Positions 46,817-56,296 are shown, counted from the first letter of the stretch. The stretch is 64,000 nt of DNA from Lutibaculum sp963816555 (GCA_963816555.1 CAWFLD010000004.1:434001-498000), one strand, 5' to 3'. The notes: generated by a model from the letters alone, not told the origin. Program-made: numbers and translations.

Positions 46817-47650
46817 ATGAGCACCACAAGCCTATCCGAGGCGACGCCGCGCGAAGGCGCGGACGACATCGTCCTGCTCGACAGGCGGGACGGCATCGCC
46901 ACCCTGACGCTCAACCGGCCGAAGGCGCGCAACGCGCTCTCCGAGGCGCTGCTCGACGCGCTCTCCGCGGCCCTCGACGAGCTGGATGCGGATGCGGGCG
47001 TCTGCGTCGTCGTGCTGGCCGGGACGCCGCCGGCCTTCTGCGCCGGCCACGACCTGCGCGAGATGCAGGCGGCCCGCGAGGCGCCCGATCGCGGCCGCGA
47101 GGCCTTCGCGAGGCTCTTCGCCAAGTGCAGCGAGGTGATGCAGAAGATCGTGACGCTGCGCCAGCCGGTGGTCGCCGCGGTCGACGGCATCGCCACGGCG
47201 GCCGGCTGCCAGCTCGTCGCGAGCTGCGACCTCGCCGTGGCGGGCGCCGAGAGCCGGTTCGCGACGCCCGGCGTCAATATCGGGCTGTTCTGCTCGACGC
47301 CGATGGTCGCGCTGTCGCGCAACGTCTCGCGCAAGCACGCGATGGAGATGCTGCTGACGGGCGACATGGTGGACGCCGGGCGCGCCGCGGAGATCGGCCT
47401 CGTCAACCGGGTCGTGCCGGCCGGCACCGCGATCGACGGCGCGATGGAGCTCGCCCGGCAGATCGCGTCGAAGTCGCCGCTCGTCCTGAAGATCGGCAAG
47501 GAGGCCTTCTACCGGCAGCTCGAGATGCCGCTGGCGGAGGCCTACAGGCACACCGCCGAGGTGATGACGGAGAACATGCTGGCCCGCGACGCCGAGGAAG
47601 GCATCGGCGCCTTCATCGAGAAGCGCAGGCCGAGCTGGAGCGGCGAATGA
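46817..47650 (+). CDS. Enoyl-CoA hydratase/isomerase family protein
   Basis: 277 residues, crotonase fold: LNRPKARNALSEALLDAL, FCAGHDLREMQ oxyanion region, and IATAAGCQLVASCDLAVAG. The hydratase Glu of classical enzymes is replaced in part of the second motif (AAGCQLVAS), so the precise reaction is not assured. Stop overlaps the next start (ATGA), first of a coupled three-gene set. Confidence 0.88.
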   Translation: MSTTSLSEATPREGADDIVLLDRRDGIATLTLNRPKARNALSEALLDALSAALDELDADAGVCVVVLAGTPPAFCAGHDLREMQAAREAPDRGREAFARLFAKCSEVMQKIVTLRQPVVAAVDGIATAAGCQLVASCDLAVAGAESRFATPGVNIGLFCSTPMVALSRNVSRKHAMEMLLTGDMVDAGRAAEIGLVNRVVPAGTAIDGAMELARQIASKSPLVLKIGKEAFYRQLEMPLAEAYRHTAEVMTENMLARDAEEGIGAFIEKRRPSWSGE

Positions 47651-48234
47651 CCTCGATCAATCACGATCGCTACGAGGACGGCTACGTTCGCGACATCCTG
47701 CACGGCGTGAAGACGATCGCCATCGTCGGCGCCAGTCCCAAGGAGATCAGGCCGAGCTACTTCGTGCTGAGATACCTGGTGGAAAAGGGCTACACCGTCT
47801 TCCCGGTCAATCCGGGCCATGCCGGCCGGACGATCGCCGGGCGCGAGGTCTATGGCTCGCTGTCCGACATCCCGCACCCGGTCGACATGGTCGACGTCTT
47901 CCGCTCGTCGGAGGCGGCGGCGGGCGTGGTCGACGAGGCGCTCGCGCTCTCGCCCCTCCCGGCCGTCGTCTGGATGCAGCTCGGCGTGCGCAACGACGAG
48001 GCGGCGGCGAAGGCCGAGGCGCAGGGCGTGCGGGTGGTGATGAACCGCTGCCCCAAGATCGAGTACGGGCGCCTGTCGGGCGAGATCGCCTGGTCGGGCG
48101 TCAACCGGCGTACGATATCGAGCCGCAAGCCCGCCCTATCCGGACGAGGCTTCCAGCGGCTATCAATTGCGCCGGGAGCGAACGCGGGCGGCCGGGCGGC
48201 CCCCGACCCTGAACAAGAAGGAGGCGACACATGA
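47647..48234 (+). CDS. CoA-binding protein (YccU-like)
   Basis: 195 residues, a Rossmann CoA-binding domain: TIAIVGASPKEIRPSYFVLR, VFPVNPGHAG, VVWMQLGVRNDEAA and MNRCPKIEYGRL. Similar to YccU and the CoA-binding subdomain of succinyl-CoA synthetase. Has no catalytic domain. Coupled by ATGA overlaps on both sides, an arrangement often seen with O-acetylhomoserine sulfhydrylase genes. Confidence 0.88.
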   Translation: MTSINHDRYEDGYVRDILHGVKTIAIVGASPKEIRPSYFVLRYLVEKGYTVFPVNPGHAGRTIAGREVYGSLSDIPHPVDMVDVFRSSEAAAGVVDEALALSPLPAVVWMQLGVRNDEAAAKAEAQGVRVVMNRCPKIEYGRLSGEIAWSGVNRRTISSRKPALSGRGFQRLSIAPGANAGGRAAPDPEQEGGDT

Positions 48235-49517
48235 CTGAGGCGAAAGAGCCGGGCTTCAACACGCTGGCGATCCATGCCGGGGCGCAGCCCGACCCGACGA
48301 CCGGGGCTCGCGCCACGCCGATCTACCAGTCGACCTCCTTCGTCTTCGAGGACGTCGACCACGCCGCGTCGCTGTTCGGCCTGCAGGCCTTCGGCAACAT
48401 CTACACCCGCATCGGCAACCCCACCTGCGCGGTGCTCGAGGAGCGCGTCGCGGCGCTCGAGGGCGGCACGGCGGCGCTCGCCGTCGCCTCGGGCCACTCG
48501 GCGCAGCTGATCGTCATGCACACGCTGCTCGAGCCGGGCGACGAGTTCGTCGCCGCCGGGCAGCTCTACGGCGGCTCGATCAACCAGTTCAACCACGCCT
48601 TCAAGAAGTTCGGCTGGCAGGTGAAGTGGGCCGACGCCAGGGATCCGGAGAGCTTCGAGAAGGCGCTGTCGCCGAAGACCAAGGCGATCTTCATCGAGTC
48701 GATCGCCAATCCCGGCGGCATCGTCTCCGACATCGAGGCGATCTCGAAGATCGCCCGCAAGGCGCGCGTGCCGCTGATCGTCGACAACACGCTGGCGACG
48801 CCGTATCTCTGCCGGCCCTTCGAGCACGGCGCCGACATCGTCGTGCACTCGCTGACGAAGTTCCTCGGCGGCCACGGCAACTCGATCGGCGGCATCATCG
48901 TCGACGGCGGCACGTTCAACTGGTCGCACGACGACCGCTACCCGACCCTCTCCGCGCCGTGCGAGTCGTATCACGGCATGGTGCTGCACGAGACGTTCGG
49001 CAACTTCGCCTTCGCCATCGCCTGCCGCGTGCTCGGCCTGCGCGACCTCGGCCCGGCGCTGTCGCCGTTCAACGCGTTCCTGATCATCAACGGCACGGAG
49101 ACGCTGGCCCTGCGCATGCAGCGCCACAGCGAGAACGCCAAGGCGGTCGCGCAGCACCTGCAGTCGCACGCGAAGGTCAGCTGGGTGAGCTATGCCGGCC
49201 TGCCCGGCGACAGCTTCAACGGGCTCGCGCAGAAATACTGCCCGAAGGGCGCCGGCGCCGTCTTCACCTTCGGCCTCAAGGGCGGCTACGACGCGGGCAT
49301 CAAGCTCGTGTCGAACCTCAAGCTGTTCTCGCACCTGGCCAATATCGGCGACACGCGAAGCCTCGTCATCCACCCCGCCTCGACGACGCACCGCCAGCTC
49401 ACCGACGACCAGAAGAGCTCGGCCGGCGCCGGTCCGGAGGTCGTGCGCCTGTCGATCGGCATCGAGGACGTCGAGGACATCATCGCGGACCTCGACCAGG
49501 CCCTCGCGACGATCTGA
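48231..49517 (+). CDS. O-acetylhomoserine aminocarboxypropyltransferase
   Basis: 428 residues. PLP enzyme of the Cys/Met metabolism family, making homocysteine (or methionine) from O-acetylhomoserine and sulfide or methanethiol. GAQPDPTTGARATPIYQST, YTRIGNPTCAVLEERVAALEGG, Lys in VHSLTKFLGGHGNSIGG and SLVIHPASTTHRQL. ATG overlaps the CoA-binding gene stop. Confidence 0.93.
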   Translation: MTEAKEPGFNTLAIHAGAQPDPTTGARATPIYQSTSFVFEDVDHAASLFGLQAFGNIYTRIGNPTCAVLEERVAALEGGTAALAVASGHSAQLIVMHTLLEPGDEFVAAGQLYGGSINQFNHAFKKFGWQVKWADARDPESFEKALSPKTKAIFIESIANPGGIVSDIEAISKIARKARVPLIVDNTLATPYLCRPFEHGADIVVHSLTKFLGGHGNSIGGIIVDGGTFNWSHDDRYPTLSAPCESYHGMVLHETFGNFAFAIACRVLGLRDLGPALSPFNAFLIINGTETLALRMQRHSENAKAVAQHLQSHAKVSWVSYAGLPGDSFNGLAQKYCPKGAGAVFTFGLKGGYDAGIKLVSNLKLFSHLANIGDTRSLVIHPASTTHRQLTDDQKSSAGAGPEVVRLSIGIEDVEDIIADLDQALATI

Positions 49518-49532
49518 GCCGGGGACGCTCCG

Positions 49533-49557
49533 GGGGGCGGCCCGCGAGGCCGCTCCC
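49533..49557. terminator. Hairpin between convergent sulfhydrylase and ctaA genes
   Basis: GGGGCGGCC and GGCCGCTCC pair over nine positions, including one G.U pair, around a CGCGA loop, between the convergent stops at 49517 and 49558. No T-run follows. Confidence 0.4.
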
Positions 49558-50682
49558 TCAGATCGTGCCGGTGGCGCGCCGCGCGGGCGCTGCCATGTCG
49601 CGGACGACCGCCTGCTCCCGCGCCGCCTCCGTCAGCCCGCGGGCGTGGACGACCGCCAGCGCCATCACGATCATGGCGCCCGCCTGGTGCAGCAGGGCGA
49701 TCCACAGGTCGACGCCGGTGAGCAGCGTCGAGACGCCGAGCGCCACCTGCACGAAGACCATGCCGGCGATGGCGTGCGCCCGGGCGCGGGCCTTCCGGTC
49801 GACGCCGCTGCGATAGGCGTCGAACAGGTGCAGCAGCGCCACCGCGAAGATGAGGTAGGCGAGCATCCGGTGGTCGAACTGCACCGTCAGCACGTTCTCG
49901 AACATGTTGATCCACCAGGGATCGCGGATGAACAGCCCGGTCGGGATGATGCGGCCGTCCATCAGCGGCCACGTCTCGTAGGTGAGCCCGGCGTCGAGCC
50001 CGGCGACGAGGCCGCCGAGCAGGACCTGCAGGAACACGAGCCCGACGAGCAGCCGCGCGGTGCCGCGGAAGCGCCGCGGGCTCAGGCTCTCCGGCAGCCT
50101 GTTGCGCAGGCCCTCGGCGACCCAGATCAGGAGCGCGAAGATCGCCGTGGCGAGGCCGAGATGGGCGGCGAGCCTGTACTGGCTGACCGAGACGCGGTCG
50201 ACGAGGCCGCTCATCACCATGTACCAGCCGAGCGCGCCCTGCGCCGCGCCGAGCGCGAAGAGCCCCACGAGCGGGCCCACCATCCGGCGCTCGATGCGCC
50301 TGGTCAGCAGGAAGAACAGGAACGGCACGAGGAAGATGAAGCCGATCGCCCTGCCGAGCAGCCGGTGCGCCCACTCCCAGTAGTAGATGAACTTGAAGTC
50401 CGAGAGCGACATGCCCTCGTTGATGATCTGGTACTGCGGGATCTGCTGGTACTTGTGGAACTCGACGAGCCACGCGGCGTCGCTGAGCGGCGGCAGCGCG
50501 CCGGTCACGAGGTCCCACTCGGTGATCGAGAGGCCCGATTCCGTCAGCCGCGTCGCGCCGCCGACGACCACCATGGCGAACACGCACAGCGCGAGCGCGA
50601 GGAGCCAGGCGCGCACCGCCGGGCGCGCCCTCTCCGCGCGCGAGGTGATCTCGTAAGCGGAACTATGGGTATCGGATGTCAT
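49558..50682 (-). CDS. ctaA: Heme A synthase (COX15/CtaA)
   Basis: 374 residues with eight hydrophobic helices. Oxidises heme O to heme A for cytochrome aa3 oxidase in the inner membrane. VVGGATRLTESGLSITEWDLVTGALPP, YYWEWAHRLLGRAIG and QFDHRMLAYLIF carry the conserved His and Glu residues. ATG 50680-50682. Divergent from the DUF2842 gene, a common alphaproteobacterial neighbour. Confidence 0.95.
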   Translation of the reverse strand: MTSDTHSSAYEITSRAERARPAVRAWLLALALCVFAMVVVGGATRLTESGLSITEWDLVTGALPPLSDAAWLVEFHKYQQIPQYQIINEGMSLSDFKFIYYWEWAHRLLGRAIGFIFLVPFLFFLLTRRIERRMVGPLVGLFALGAAQGALGWYMVMSGLVDRVSVSQYRLAAHLGLATAIFALLIWVAEGLRNRLPESLSPRRFRGTARLLVGLVFLQVLLGGLVAGLDAGLTYETWPLMDGRIIPTGLFIRDPWWINMFENVLTVQFDHRMLAYLIFAVALLHLFDAYRSGVDRKARARAHAIAGMVFVQVALGVSTLLTGVDLWIALLHQAGAMIVMALAVVHARGLTEAAREQAVVRDMAAPARRATGTI

Positions 50683-50800
50683 GACGCTCTTCGCTGGAAG
50701 CCGGCCGCCGGCTCCGCTAGTAAGGGCGTCCGTCGGCGCTGACAAGCGCAGGGCCGCGCGCCCGGCGCGTCACGTTGACGCCTTGCAGCAGGTTTTCGCC

Positions 50801-51007
50801 ATGACCCCGAGACAGCGCCGCATCATCGGCCGCACGGGCCTCGTGCTCTTCGTGATCGTCTACATCGTCGCGGCGATGATCGTCGGCGCCGAGTTCCTGG
50901 CCGACCGCAACCCGGTCCTGCAGATCGCCTATTTCGCGGTCGCCGGCTTCGCCTGGGTGCTGCCCGGCATGTGGATCATCCGCTGGTCGCGCGGCGGCGA
51001 GGCCTGA
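50801..51007 (+). CDS. DUF2842 family membrane protein
   Basis: 68 residues with two hydrophobic helices (GLVLFVIVYIVAAMIVG and AYFAVAGFAWVLPGMWIIRW). This short family is found beside ctaA in alphaproteobacteria; function unknown. ATG 50801 is inside a short divergent gap. Convergent with the deacetylase gene, stops 10 bases apart. Confidence 0.88.
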   Translation: MTPRQRRIIGRTGLVLFVIVYIVAAMIVGAEFLADRNPVLQIAYFAVAGFAWVLPGMWIIRWSRGGEA

Positions 51008-51017
51008 GGCCGCCGCC

Positions 51018-52074
51018 TCACGCCGCCGTCACCTTGCGGAAGCGGTTGGCGAGCGCGAACGGCGCGCCGGTCAGGAACAGGTCGAGATACTGCAGGTCCT
51101 GATAGTCGCCGTTCAGCGAGACGCGCGGCAGCGACCACAGGTTCTGCGCGTGCTCGCGGAAGAGAAGCCCGGGCCTGGTCGTCACGGCGGTCGCGAAGCC
51201 GAGGCGCCTGGCGAGCCCGAACTCGCGCTGTCGCCGCGGCGTCGCGGCTGCCATAGGGATAGGCGAAGTGGCGCGGGCGCTCGCCGAGCTCCTGCGCGAT
51301 GACGCGGCGGCTCTCGGCCATCTCGTAGGAGGCTTCCGCCTCGCCGATCTGCGACAGCGCCGGATGCGTCAGCGTGTGGGCGCCGATCGTCACCAGCGGG
51401 TTGGCGTCGAGGCCCCTCACCTCGTCCCAGCTCAGGCCCATGCGCGCGACGAGCGCCTGCTCGTCGATGCCCGCCGCCGCCGCCATGGCGCTCACGAAGT
51501 CGCGGCGCTCGGCGACGCCGAGCGAGCGCAGGTGCCAGTAGATCGTCTCGTAGGCCTCGTACTTGTCGTCCGTGGTGGCCGTCGCGAAGCGCTGCTCCTC
51601 GCCGCCGAGCGTCACGACGACCTCGTCCTGCGTCGCCAGCACCTCCTCGAGCGTGCGCCACCACAGCGCGACGCTGCGGTCCGGCAGCCCCGTCATCAGG
51701 TAGATGGCATAGGGCGCGTCGTGCTTCTCGAACACCGGATGGGCGTGCCGCAGGTTGTCGGCGTAGCCGTCGTCGATCGTGAAGCAGGCGAAGCGGCCGC
51801 CGTCGCGCGGATGAAGCAGCCGCTCGCGCATCTCGTCGAGCGAGACGATGTCGAGCCCGGCGTCCTGGACCCGCCCGATCACCGCCGACAGGAACTCCGG
51901 CGTCACGCTCAGGATCCGGTTCGGCGAGAACGCCGCCGGCTCCCCCGGCTCCACGTGGTGGAGGGTGAATATGATGCCCGCCCCCTGCGTCAGCGGGGCC
52001 AACATCCTGTGGGCGCCCGAGTAGTAGAGGGTCTTCAGTCCCGCCTGGAGCAGGGCGGTTCTCCGCCGGTTCAT
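51018..52074 (-). CDS. Polysaccharide deacetylase family protein (one frameshift)
   Basis: About 350 residues after repair. NodB-homology domain: IIFTLHHVEPGE, FACFTIDDGYADNLRHAHPVF (catalytic/metal Asp pair), TIGAHTLTHPALSQI (metal His), RRHFAYPYGSRDA-like motif. Removes acyl groups from surface sugar polymers. The frame breaks at about 51,223-51,229 and resumes with REFGLARRLGFATAVTT; one restored GC repairs it. At the edge of the exopolysaccharide locus, divergent from the GNAT gene. Confidence 0.88.
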
Positions 52075-52199
52075 GCCGCTGCCTTCTCCCGCTGGTTGCC
52101 GTGCGCTGCCGTCGCCTGTGGGAGTAGACCAAGGAATTGTTGATCTTTGCTTGATACGGTCCGGCCGATCCATTGAGCGCCACAGCCGGAGTACCTCCT

Positions 52200-53381
52200 T
52201 TGGCGATTGCTTCAAGCGTCGGCCCGCTTCCCCTGACGGAGGAACGGACGGGACTTCTCGTCCGCGCCAGCGTCCTGTCGCTCCGGGAGGCCGAGGAGCC
52301 GTGGCGGCAACTCGAGCAGACCGGCATCTCGACCCCGAACCACCGCTTCGACTGGATCGAGGCCTGGCAGCGCCATCTCGGCGCGCGCGAAGGCATCGAG
52401 CCGGCGGTCGTGGTCGGCAGCGACGAGAGCGGCGCGCCGCTCGTGGTGTGGCCGTTCGGCGTCCGCCGGGTCGCGGGCCTGCGCGTCGCGAGCTGGCTCG
52501 GCGGCCGCTTCGCCAACTACCAGATGGGCGTCTACGCCCAGGGCGTCCTGCCGAGCCTCGACCTGCAGCAGATCACGCGCGCCCTCGCGGCGCTGCGCGA
52601 CACCGCCCGCGTCGACGCGCTGCACCTGATCAACCAGCCGATGAGCTGGGACGGCCACCGCAACCCGCTGCTCGAGCTGCCGCACCAGCCGGCGCCGGCG
52701 CAGGCCTATTCCCTGGCGATCGGTGGCCGCCCGTTCGACGAGGTCTACGCCGAGCTCCGGAGCGGCGCGACCCGCAAGAAGCTCCGGCGCGCCGAGCGCA
52801 AGATGATGGAGGACCACGGCGGCTGCGCCATCCGCCAGCCCGAGACCGAGCTCGAGGTCGAGACGGTGCTCGACGTCTTCTTCCAGCAGAAGCGCGCGCG
52901 GATGGCCGAGAGCGGCACCCCGAACGTCTTCGACGAGCCTGGCGTGGAGCCCTTCGTGCGCGAGCTCGGCCGGCGCAGCCTCGGCATGGCCGAGCCGCTT
53001 CTCGACCTGTACTGGCTTCAGACGGCCTCCGAGGTCGCCGCCACCTGGGGCGGCGTGCGGGACGGCAAGCGCCTGTCCGGGCTGATCAATTCCTTCGACC
53101 TCGGCGAGATCGCCCAGCTCCATCCGGGCGAGATCCTGCTGCGCCACGTCGTCGAGCTCGCCTGCGACCGGCGGGTCGCCACCTTCGACCTCGGCACCGG
53201 CGACGCCGCCTACAAGCGCAGCTGGTGCCCGAACGTCGACGAGCTGTTCGAGAGCCACCTCGCCCTCAGCGCCCGCGGCCTCGCCTACAGCACGGCCTCG
53301 AGCGCCTTCTCGCACGGCAAGCGCCGCCTCAAGCGCTCGGCGCGGGCGATGCAGCTGCTGCACCGCCTCGGCATCGCCTGA
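52200..53381 (+). CDS. FemAB/CelD-like GNAT acyltransferase
   Basis: 393 residues. Resembles BcsL/CelD-type acetyltransferases of polysaccharide loci: N-terminal PNHRFDWIEAWQRHLGA, central RKKLRRAERKMMEDHG and C-terminal GNAT half with TFDLGTGDAAYKRSW and ASSAFSHGKRRLKR. Probably adds acyl groups to a sugar polymer or precursor. TTG 52200 is preferred because GGAG lies 8 bases before it; a TTG at 52173 lacks a site. Confidence 0.82.
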   Translation: MAIASSVGPLPLTEERTGLLVRASVLSLREAEEPWRQLEQTGISTPNHRFDWIEAWQRHLGAREGIEPAVVVGSDESGAPLVVWPFGVRRVAGLRVASWLGGRFANYQMGVYAQGVLPSLDLQQITRALAALRDTARVDALHLINQPMSWDGHRNPLLELPHQPAPAQAYSLAIGGRPFDEVYAELRSGATRKKLRRAERKMMEDHGGCAIRQPETELEVETVLDVFFQQKRARMAESGTPNVFDEPGVEPFVRELGRRSLGMAEPLLDLYWLQTASEVAATWGGVRDGKRLSGLINSFDLGEIAQLHPGEILLRHVVELACDRRVATFDLGTGDAAYKRSWCPNVDELFESHLALSARGLAYSTASSAFSHGKRRLKRSARAMQLLHRLGIA

Positions 53382-53417
53382 TCATCCGCATCGCCTGATC
53401 ACGGAAGGATCGTACGC

Positions 53418-53440
53418 CGGCCGCCGCCTCGCGGCGGCCG
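53418..53440. terminator. Strong hairpin between convergent EPS genes
   Basis: CGGCCGCCGC (53418-53427), CTC loop and GCGGCGGCCG (53431-53440) form a perfect 10-bp GC stem between the stops at 53381 and 53445. No T-run, so termination, if any, rests on the stem. Confidence 0.5.
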
Positions 53441-53444
53441 CGGC

Positions 53445-55577
53445 TCACGCCGCCAGCGACCCCGCCGCCCGCGTCTCCGTCTCGCGGTCCGCGGCGGCGA
53501 GCGAGACGAGCGTCACGTTCTCGACGCCGGTCTTCAGGAGCCGGTCGCGCATCGCGCCGACGCTCTCGTCCGGCTGCGCGGCAGAGACCACGAGCAGCGC
53601 GGCGTCCGGCAGACGCTCCTCGAAGGCCGGCACGTTGGCCGTCGAGGGCTGCAGCATGAGCACGACGTCGTAGGTGTGGGTCAGCGCGTCGAGCACCAGG
53701 TCGACGCCGCCCTTCACCTCGTCGCTCGCCGGATCGAGGTCGCCGCGGCCGGAAGGCAGGACGTGGACCCGGCTGCGCGGATCGCGGAACAGCACCTCGC
53801 CGAAGTCGCACCGGCCGGTCAGCAGGTCGGACAGGCCGTAGCGCGCGTCGTTCAGCACGTCGTCGAACAGGTCGAGCCCGAAGCCGGCGTCGACCAGCAC
53901 GACCCGCGCGCCGCGGCCCGAGACCGAGCGGGCGAGCGACAGGGCGAAGGCCGCCTCGTCGGCCGGCGCGCCGGTGCCGGTGACGAGCGCCATGCGCGGC
54001 GTCGCCCCCGCGTCGCCCAGCACGATGTCGCACAGCGCCGTCATGTTGCCGTGGCCCGCCGCCGCCATGCCGCCCGGCCGCATCGCCCGTTCCGGCCGCA
54101 GCGGCACCACGCCGGCCTCGATGCGCCGGTTGCGGCCGCCGTTCGGGCCGCCGGGCTCGGCCTCGTATTCGAGGCCGGCCAGCCGCACGAGCTCGAGCGT
54201 CACGATCGCGCCGACCGACAGGATGGTGGCGGCGAGGAGCGCGGCGACGAGGGTCAGCACGGTCCTGGGGAAGTACGGCTCGGAGGCCGGGGCCGCCCGC
54301 GAGATGATGCGGGCATCGGCCGGCAGGGCCTTGAGCGTGTCGCGGGTGCTCGCCTCCCGGTAGCGGGCGAGCATCGATTCCAGGAGATCGCGCTGCGACT
54401 TGGCCTCGCGCTCGAGCGCCCGGAGCTCGACCTCCTGCTGGTTGGCGTTGGCCGACTGCGTCTTCAGCTTGTCGAGCTGCGAGAGGATCTCGCGCTCGCG
54501 CTCGGCCGCGACGGCGGCGTCGGATTCGAGAGAGGCGACGACCTTGCGGACCTCGTCGCGGATCTGGCTGCGCAGGTCGCCGAGCTGGGCCGTGAGCTCC
54601 TTCATGCGCGGATGGCGCGGGCCGAGCGTGCTCGACAGCTGCGCGATCTGGGCGCGCAGGCGCACCGCCTCGCCGACAAGGCCCTGCACGAGCTGCGAGT
54701 TCATGACGTCGGAGGCCTCGACCTCCTGGCCCGATTCCAGCCGGTCGCGCAGCAGGCGGGCGCGCGCCTCGGCCTGGCTCTTGTCGGAGCGCACGGTGGC
54801 GAGCTGGGTGGCGAGCTCGGAGAGCTGCTGGCTCGACAGGCTCTGCGGGCTCTGGTCGCTGCCGCGCGAGCCGTTGAACAGGCCGTGCTCGGCCCGGTAG
54901 TCCTCGACGGCGTTCTCGGCCTTCTGGACCCGGTCGCGCAGCTGCTGGATCTGGTCGTCGAGCCAGTCGCTCGCGTCGCGCGTGGTGTCGCGCTTCGCGG
55001 CCCGCTGCATCTCGAGATATTCCTCGCCGATCGTGTTGGCGACCTCGGCGGCCAGCATCGGGTCGCGCGAGGAGAACTCGATGGCGATCACCCGCGACTG
55101 GTCGATCTGGTAGACGGTCAGGTGGTCGTAATAGGTCTCGAGCACCCGGTCCTGGGTCGCCTCGTCCGAGCCGAGCCCGATAAGCGACAGGATCGACGAC
55201 AGCGTGCCCTTCGACTTGTCGAACTCGGGCCTGTCCTCGAGATGAAGCTTGTCGATGACGCGCCGGCTGAGGTCGGCCGCCAGGATGATCTGCACCTGGC
55301 TGCGGATCGCCTCCTGGTCGAGCAGGTCGCGCTCGGAGGTCGTGACGCTCTGGGGACGCGTGTAGACGGTCTCCTGATTCTCGACGAGCACCTTGGACGT
55401 CGACCGGTAGAGCGGCGTCTGCAGCATCAGCCATGCGAGCGTGAGCGTGAGCACGATGGCGACGGGCAGGCCGACCCAGCGGCGCTTCTGCCACACGGCG
55501 GAGGCGATTCCCGCCGCGCTCGGGCCGGAGGCGGCGTCGGTCTGTCGGGAACGTGGAGGCTGAGTTGGCGCGTGCAT
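53445..55577 (-). CDS. Polysaccharide co-polymerase (Wzc/ExoP-like) with degenerate kinase domain
   Basis: About 710 residues. Wzz-type chain-length domain between two membrane helices (VGLPVAIVLTLTLAWLML near the N-terminus; VLTLVAALLAATILSVGAIV near residue 435), with a long periplasmic coiled coil, then a cytoplasmic BY-kinase-like fold. The Walker A equivalent (VTGTGAPADEAAFALSLA) lacks the GK(T/S) residues, while a VVLVDAG strand remains and there is no Tyr-rich tail. Length control is likely but autophosphorylation is doubtful. ATG 55577 has GGAAG 8 bases before it. Divergent from the Wza-like gene. Confidence 0.88.
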   Translation of the reverse strand: MHAPTQPPRSRQTDAASGPSAAGIASAVWQKRRWVGLPVAIVLTLTLAWLMLQTPLYRSTSKVLVENQETVYTRPQSVTTSERDLLDQEAIRSQVQIILAADLSRRVIDKLHLEDRPEFDKSKGTLSSILSLIGLGSDEATQDRVLETYYDHLTVYQIDQSRVIAIEFSSRDPMLAAEVANTIGEEYLEMQRAAKRDTTRDASDWLDDQIQQLRDRVQKAENAVEDYRAEHGLFNGSRGSDQSPQSLSSQQLSELATQLATVRSDKSQAEARARLLRDRLESGQEVEASDVMNSQLVQGLVGEAVRLRAQIAQLSSTLGPRHPRMKELTAQLGDLRSQIRDEVRKVVASLESDAAVAAEREREILSQLDKLKTQSANANQQEVELRALEREAKSQRDLLESMLARYREASTRDTLKALPADARIISRAAPASEPYFPRTVLTLVAALLAATILSVGAIVTLELVRLAGLEYEAEPGGPNGGRNRRIEAGVVPLRPERAMRPGGMAAAGHGNMTALCDIVLGDAGATPRMALVTGTGAPADEAAFALSLARSVSGRGARVVLVDAGFGLDLFDDVLNDARYGLSDLLTGRCDFGEVLFRDPRSRVHVLPSGRGDLDPASDEVKGGVDLVLDALTHTYDVVLMLQPSTANVPAFEERLPDAALLVVSAAQPDESVGAMRDRLLKTGVENVTLVSLAAADRETETRAAGSLAA

Positions 55578-55630
55578 GAACCTGGCTTCCCTCATGGGCA
55601 CCACGATGACAGCCCCGTCACGGTAACTTT

Positions 55631-55675
55631 TGGGTTAATCGTCCCGCATTGAAACGTCAGCCATTTGTTAACCCA
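55631..55675. promoter_or_regulatory. Inverted repeat in the divergent EPS promoter region
   Basis: TGGGTTAA (55631-55638) and TTAACCCA (55668-55675) are perfect 8-bp inverted copies 29 bases apart in an AT-rich gap between the divergent co-polymerase and export genes. The spacing suits a dimeric or paired-site regulator; a candidate cannot be named. Confidence 0.45.
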
Positions 55676-55725
55676 GCCCGATTACTTCTCGATAACCATC
55701 TTCGAGGGGTCCCCGAGGGACAGGT

Positions 55726-56286
55726 ATGCAAGCACGCGTCTTCTTTCTCGTCGCCCTGATCGCCCTGGCCGTCTCAGGCTGCGTGAGTCATCCGCCCGTC
55801 GACGCCCGCTTCGACGCCGCCCTCTCCGCCCCCTACCGGCTCGATTCGGGCGACCAGCTCCGCGTCGTCGTGTTCGGCCAGACCGACCTGACGAACAGCT
55901 ACACCGTCGATGCCGCCGGCAACGTCTCGATGCCGCTCATCGGATCGCTGCGGGCGCGGGGCCGCACGCCCGACGAGCTCGAGAGCGCCATCGCCGCCTC
56001 CCTCTCCCAGGGCTATCTGCGCAACCCGTCGGTCGCGGTCGAGGTCGCCGCCTACCGGCCGTTCTTCGTCCTCGGCGAGGTCAAGGCGCCCGGCAAGTTC
56101 GCCTACGTGAACGACCTCACCGGCCGCCGCGCGATCGCCATGGCCGGCGGCTTCACGCCGCGCGCCGTCAAGCGGGAGATCGAGATCTCGCGGCTGGTCG
56201 ACGGCCAGGTGATCGAGGCGACCGTCCCGCTCGACTATCCCATCCTCCCCGGCGACACGGTGCGCGTCATCGAGCGCTGGTTCTGA
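55726..56286 (+). CDS. Wza-like polysaccharide export lipoprotein
   Basis: 186 residues. Lipobox AVSGC at about residues 15-19, then a Poly_export domain (YRLDSGDQLRVVVFGQTDLTN, GNVSMPLIG, GRTPDELESAIAASLSQGYL) and one SLBB-like beta-grasp (VLGEVKAPGKFAYVNDLTGRRAIAMAGG). Short compared with E. coli Wza, as in many alphaproteobacteria. Should form the periplasmic/outer-membrane part of the export channel. Confidence 0.92.
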   Translation: MQARVFFLVALIALAVSGCVSHPPVDARFDAALSAPYRLDSGDQLRVVVFGQTDLTNSYTVDAAGNVSMPLIGSLRARGRTPDELESAIAASLSQGYLRNPSVAVEVAAYRPFFVLGEVKAPGKFAYVNDLTGRRAIAMAGGFTPRAVKREIEISRLVDGQVIEATVPLDYPILPGDTVRVIERWF

Positions 56287-56296
56287 CGGGGCCGGG

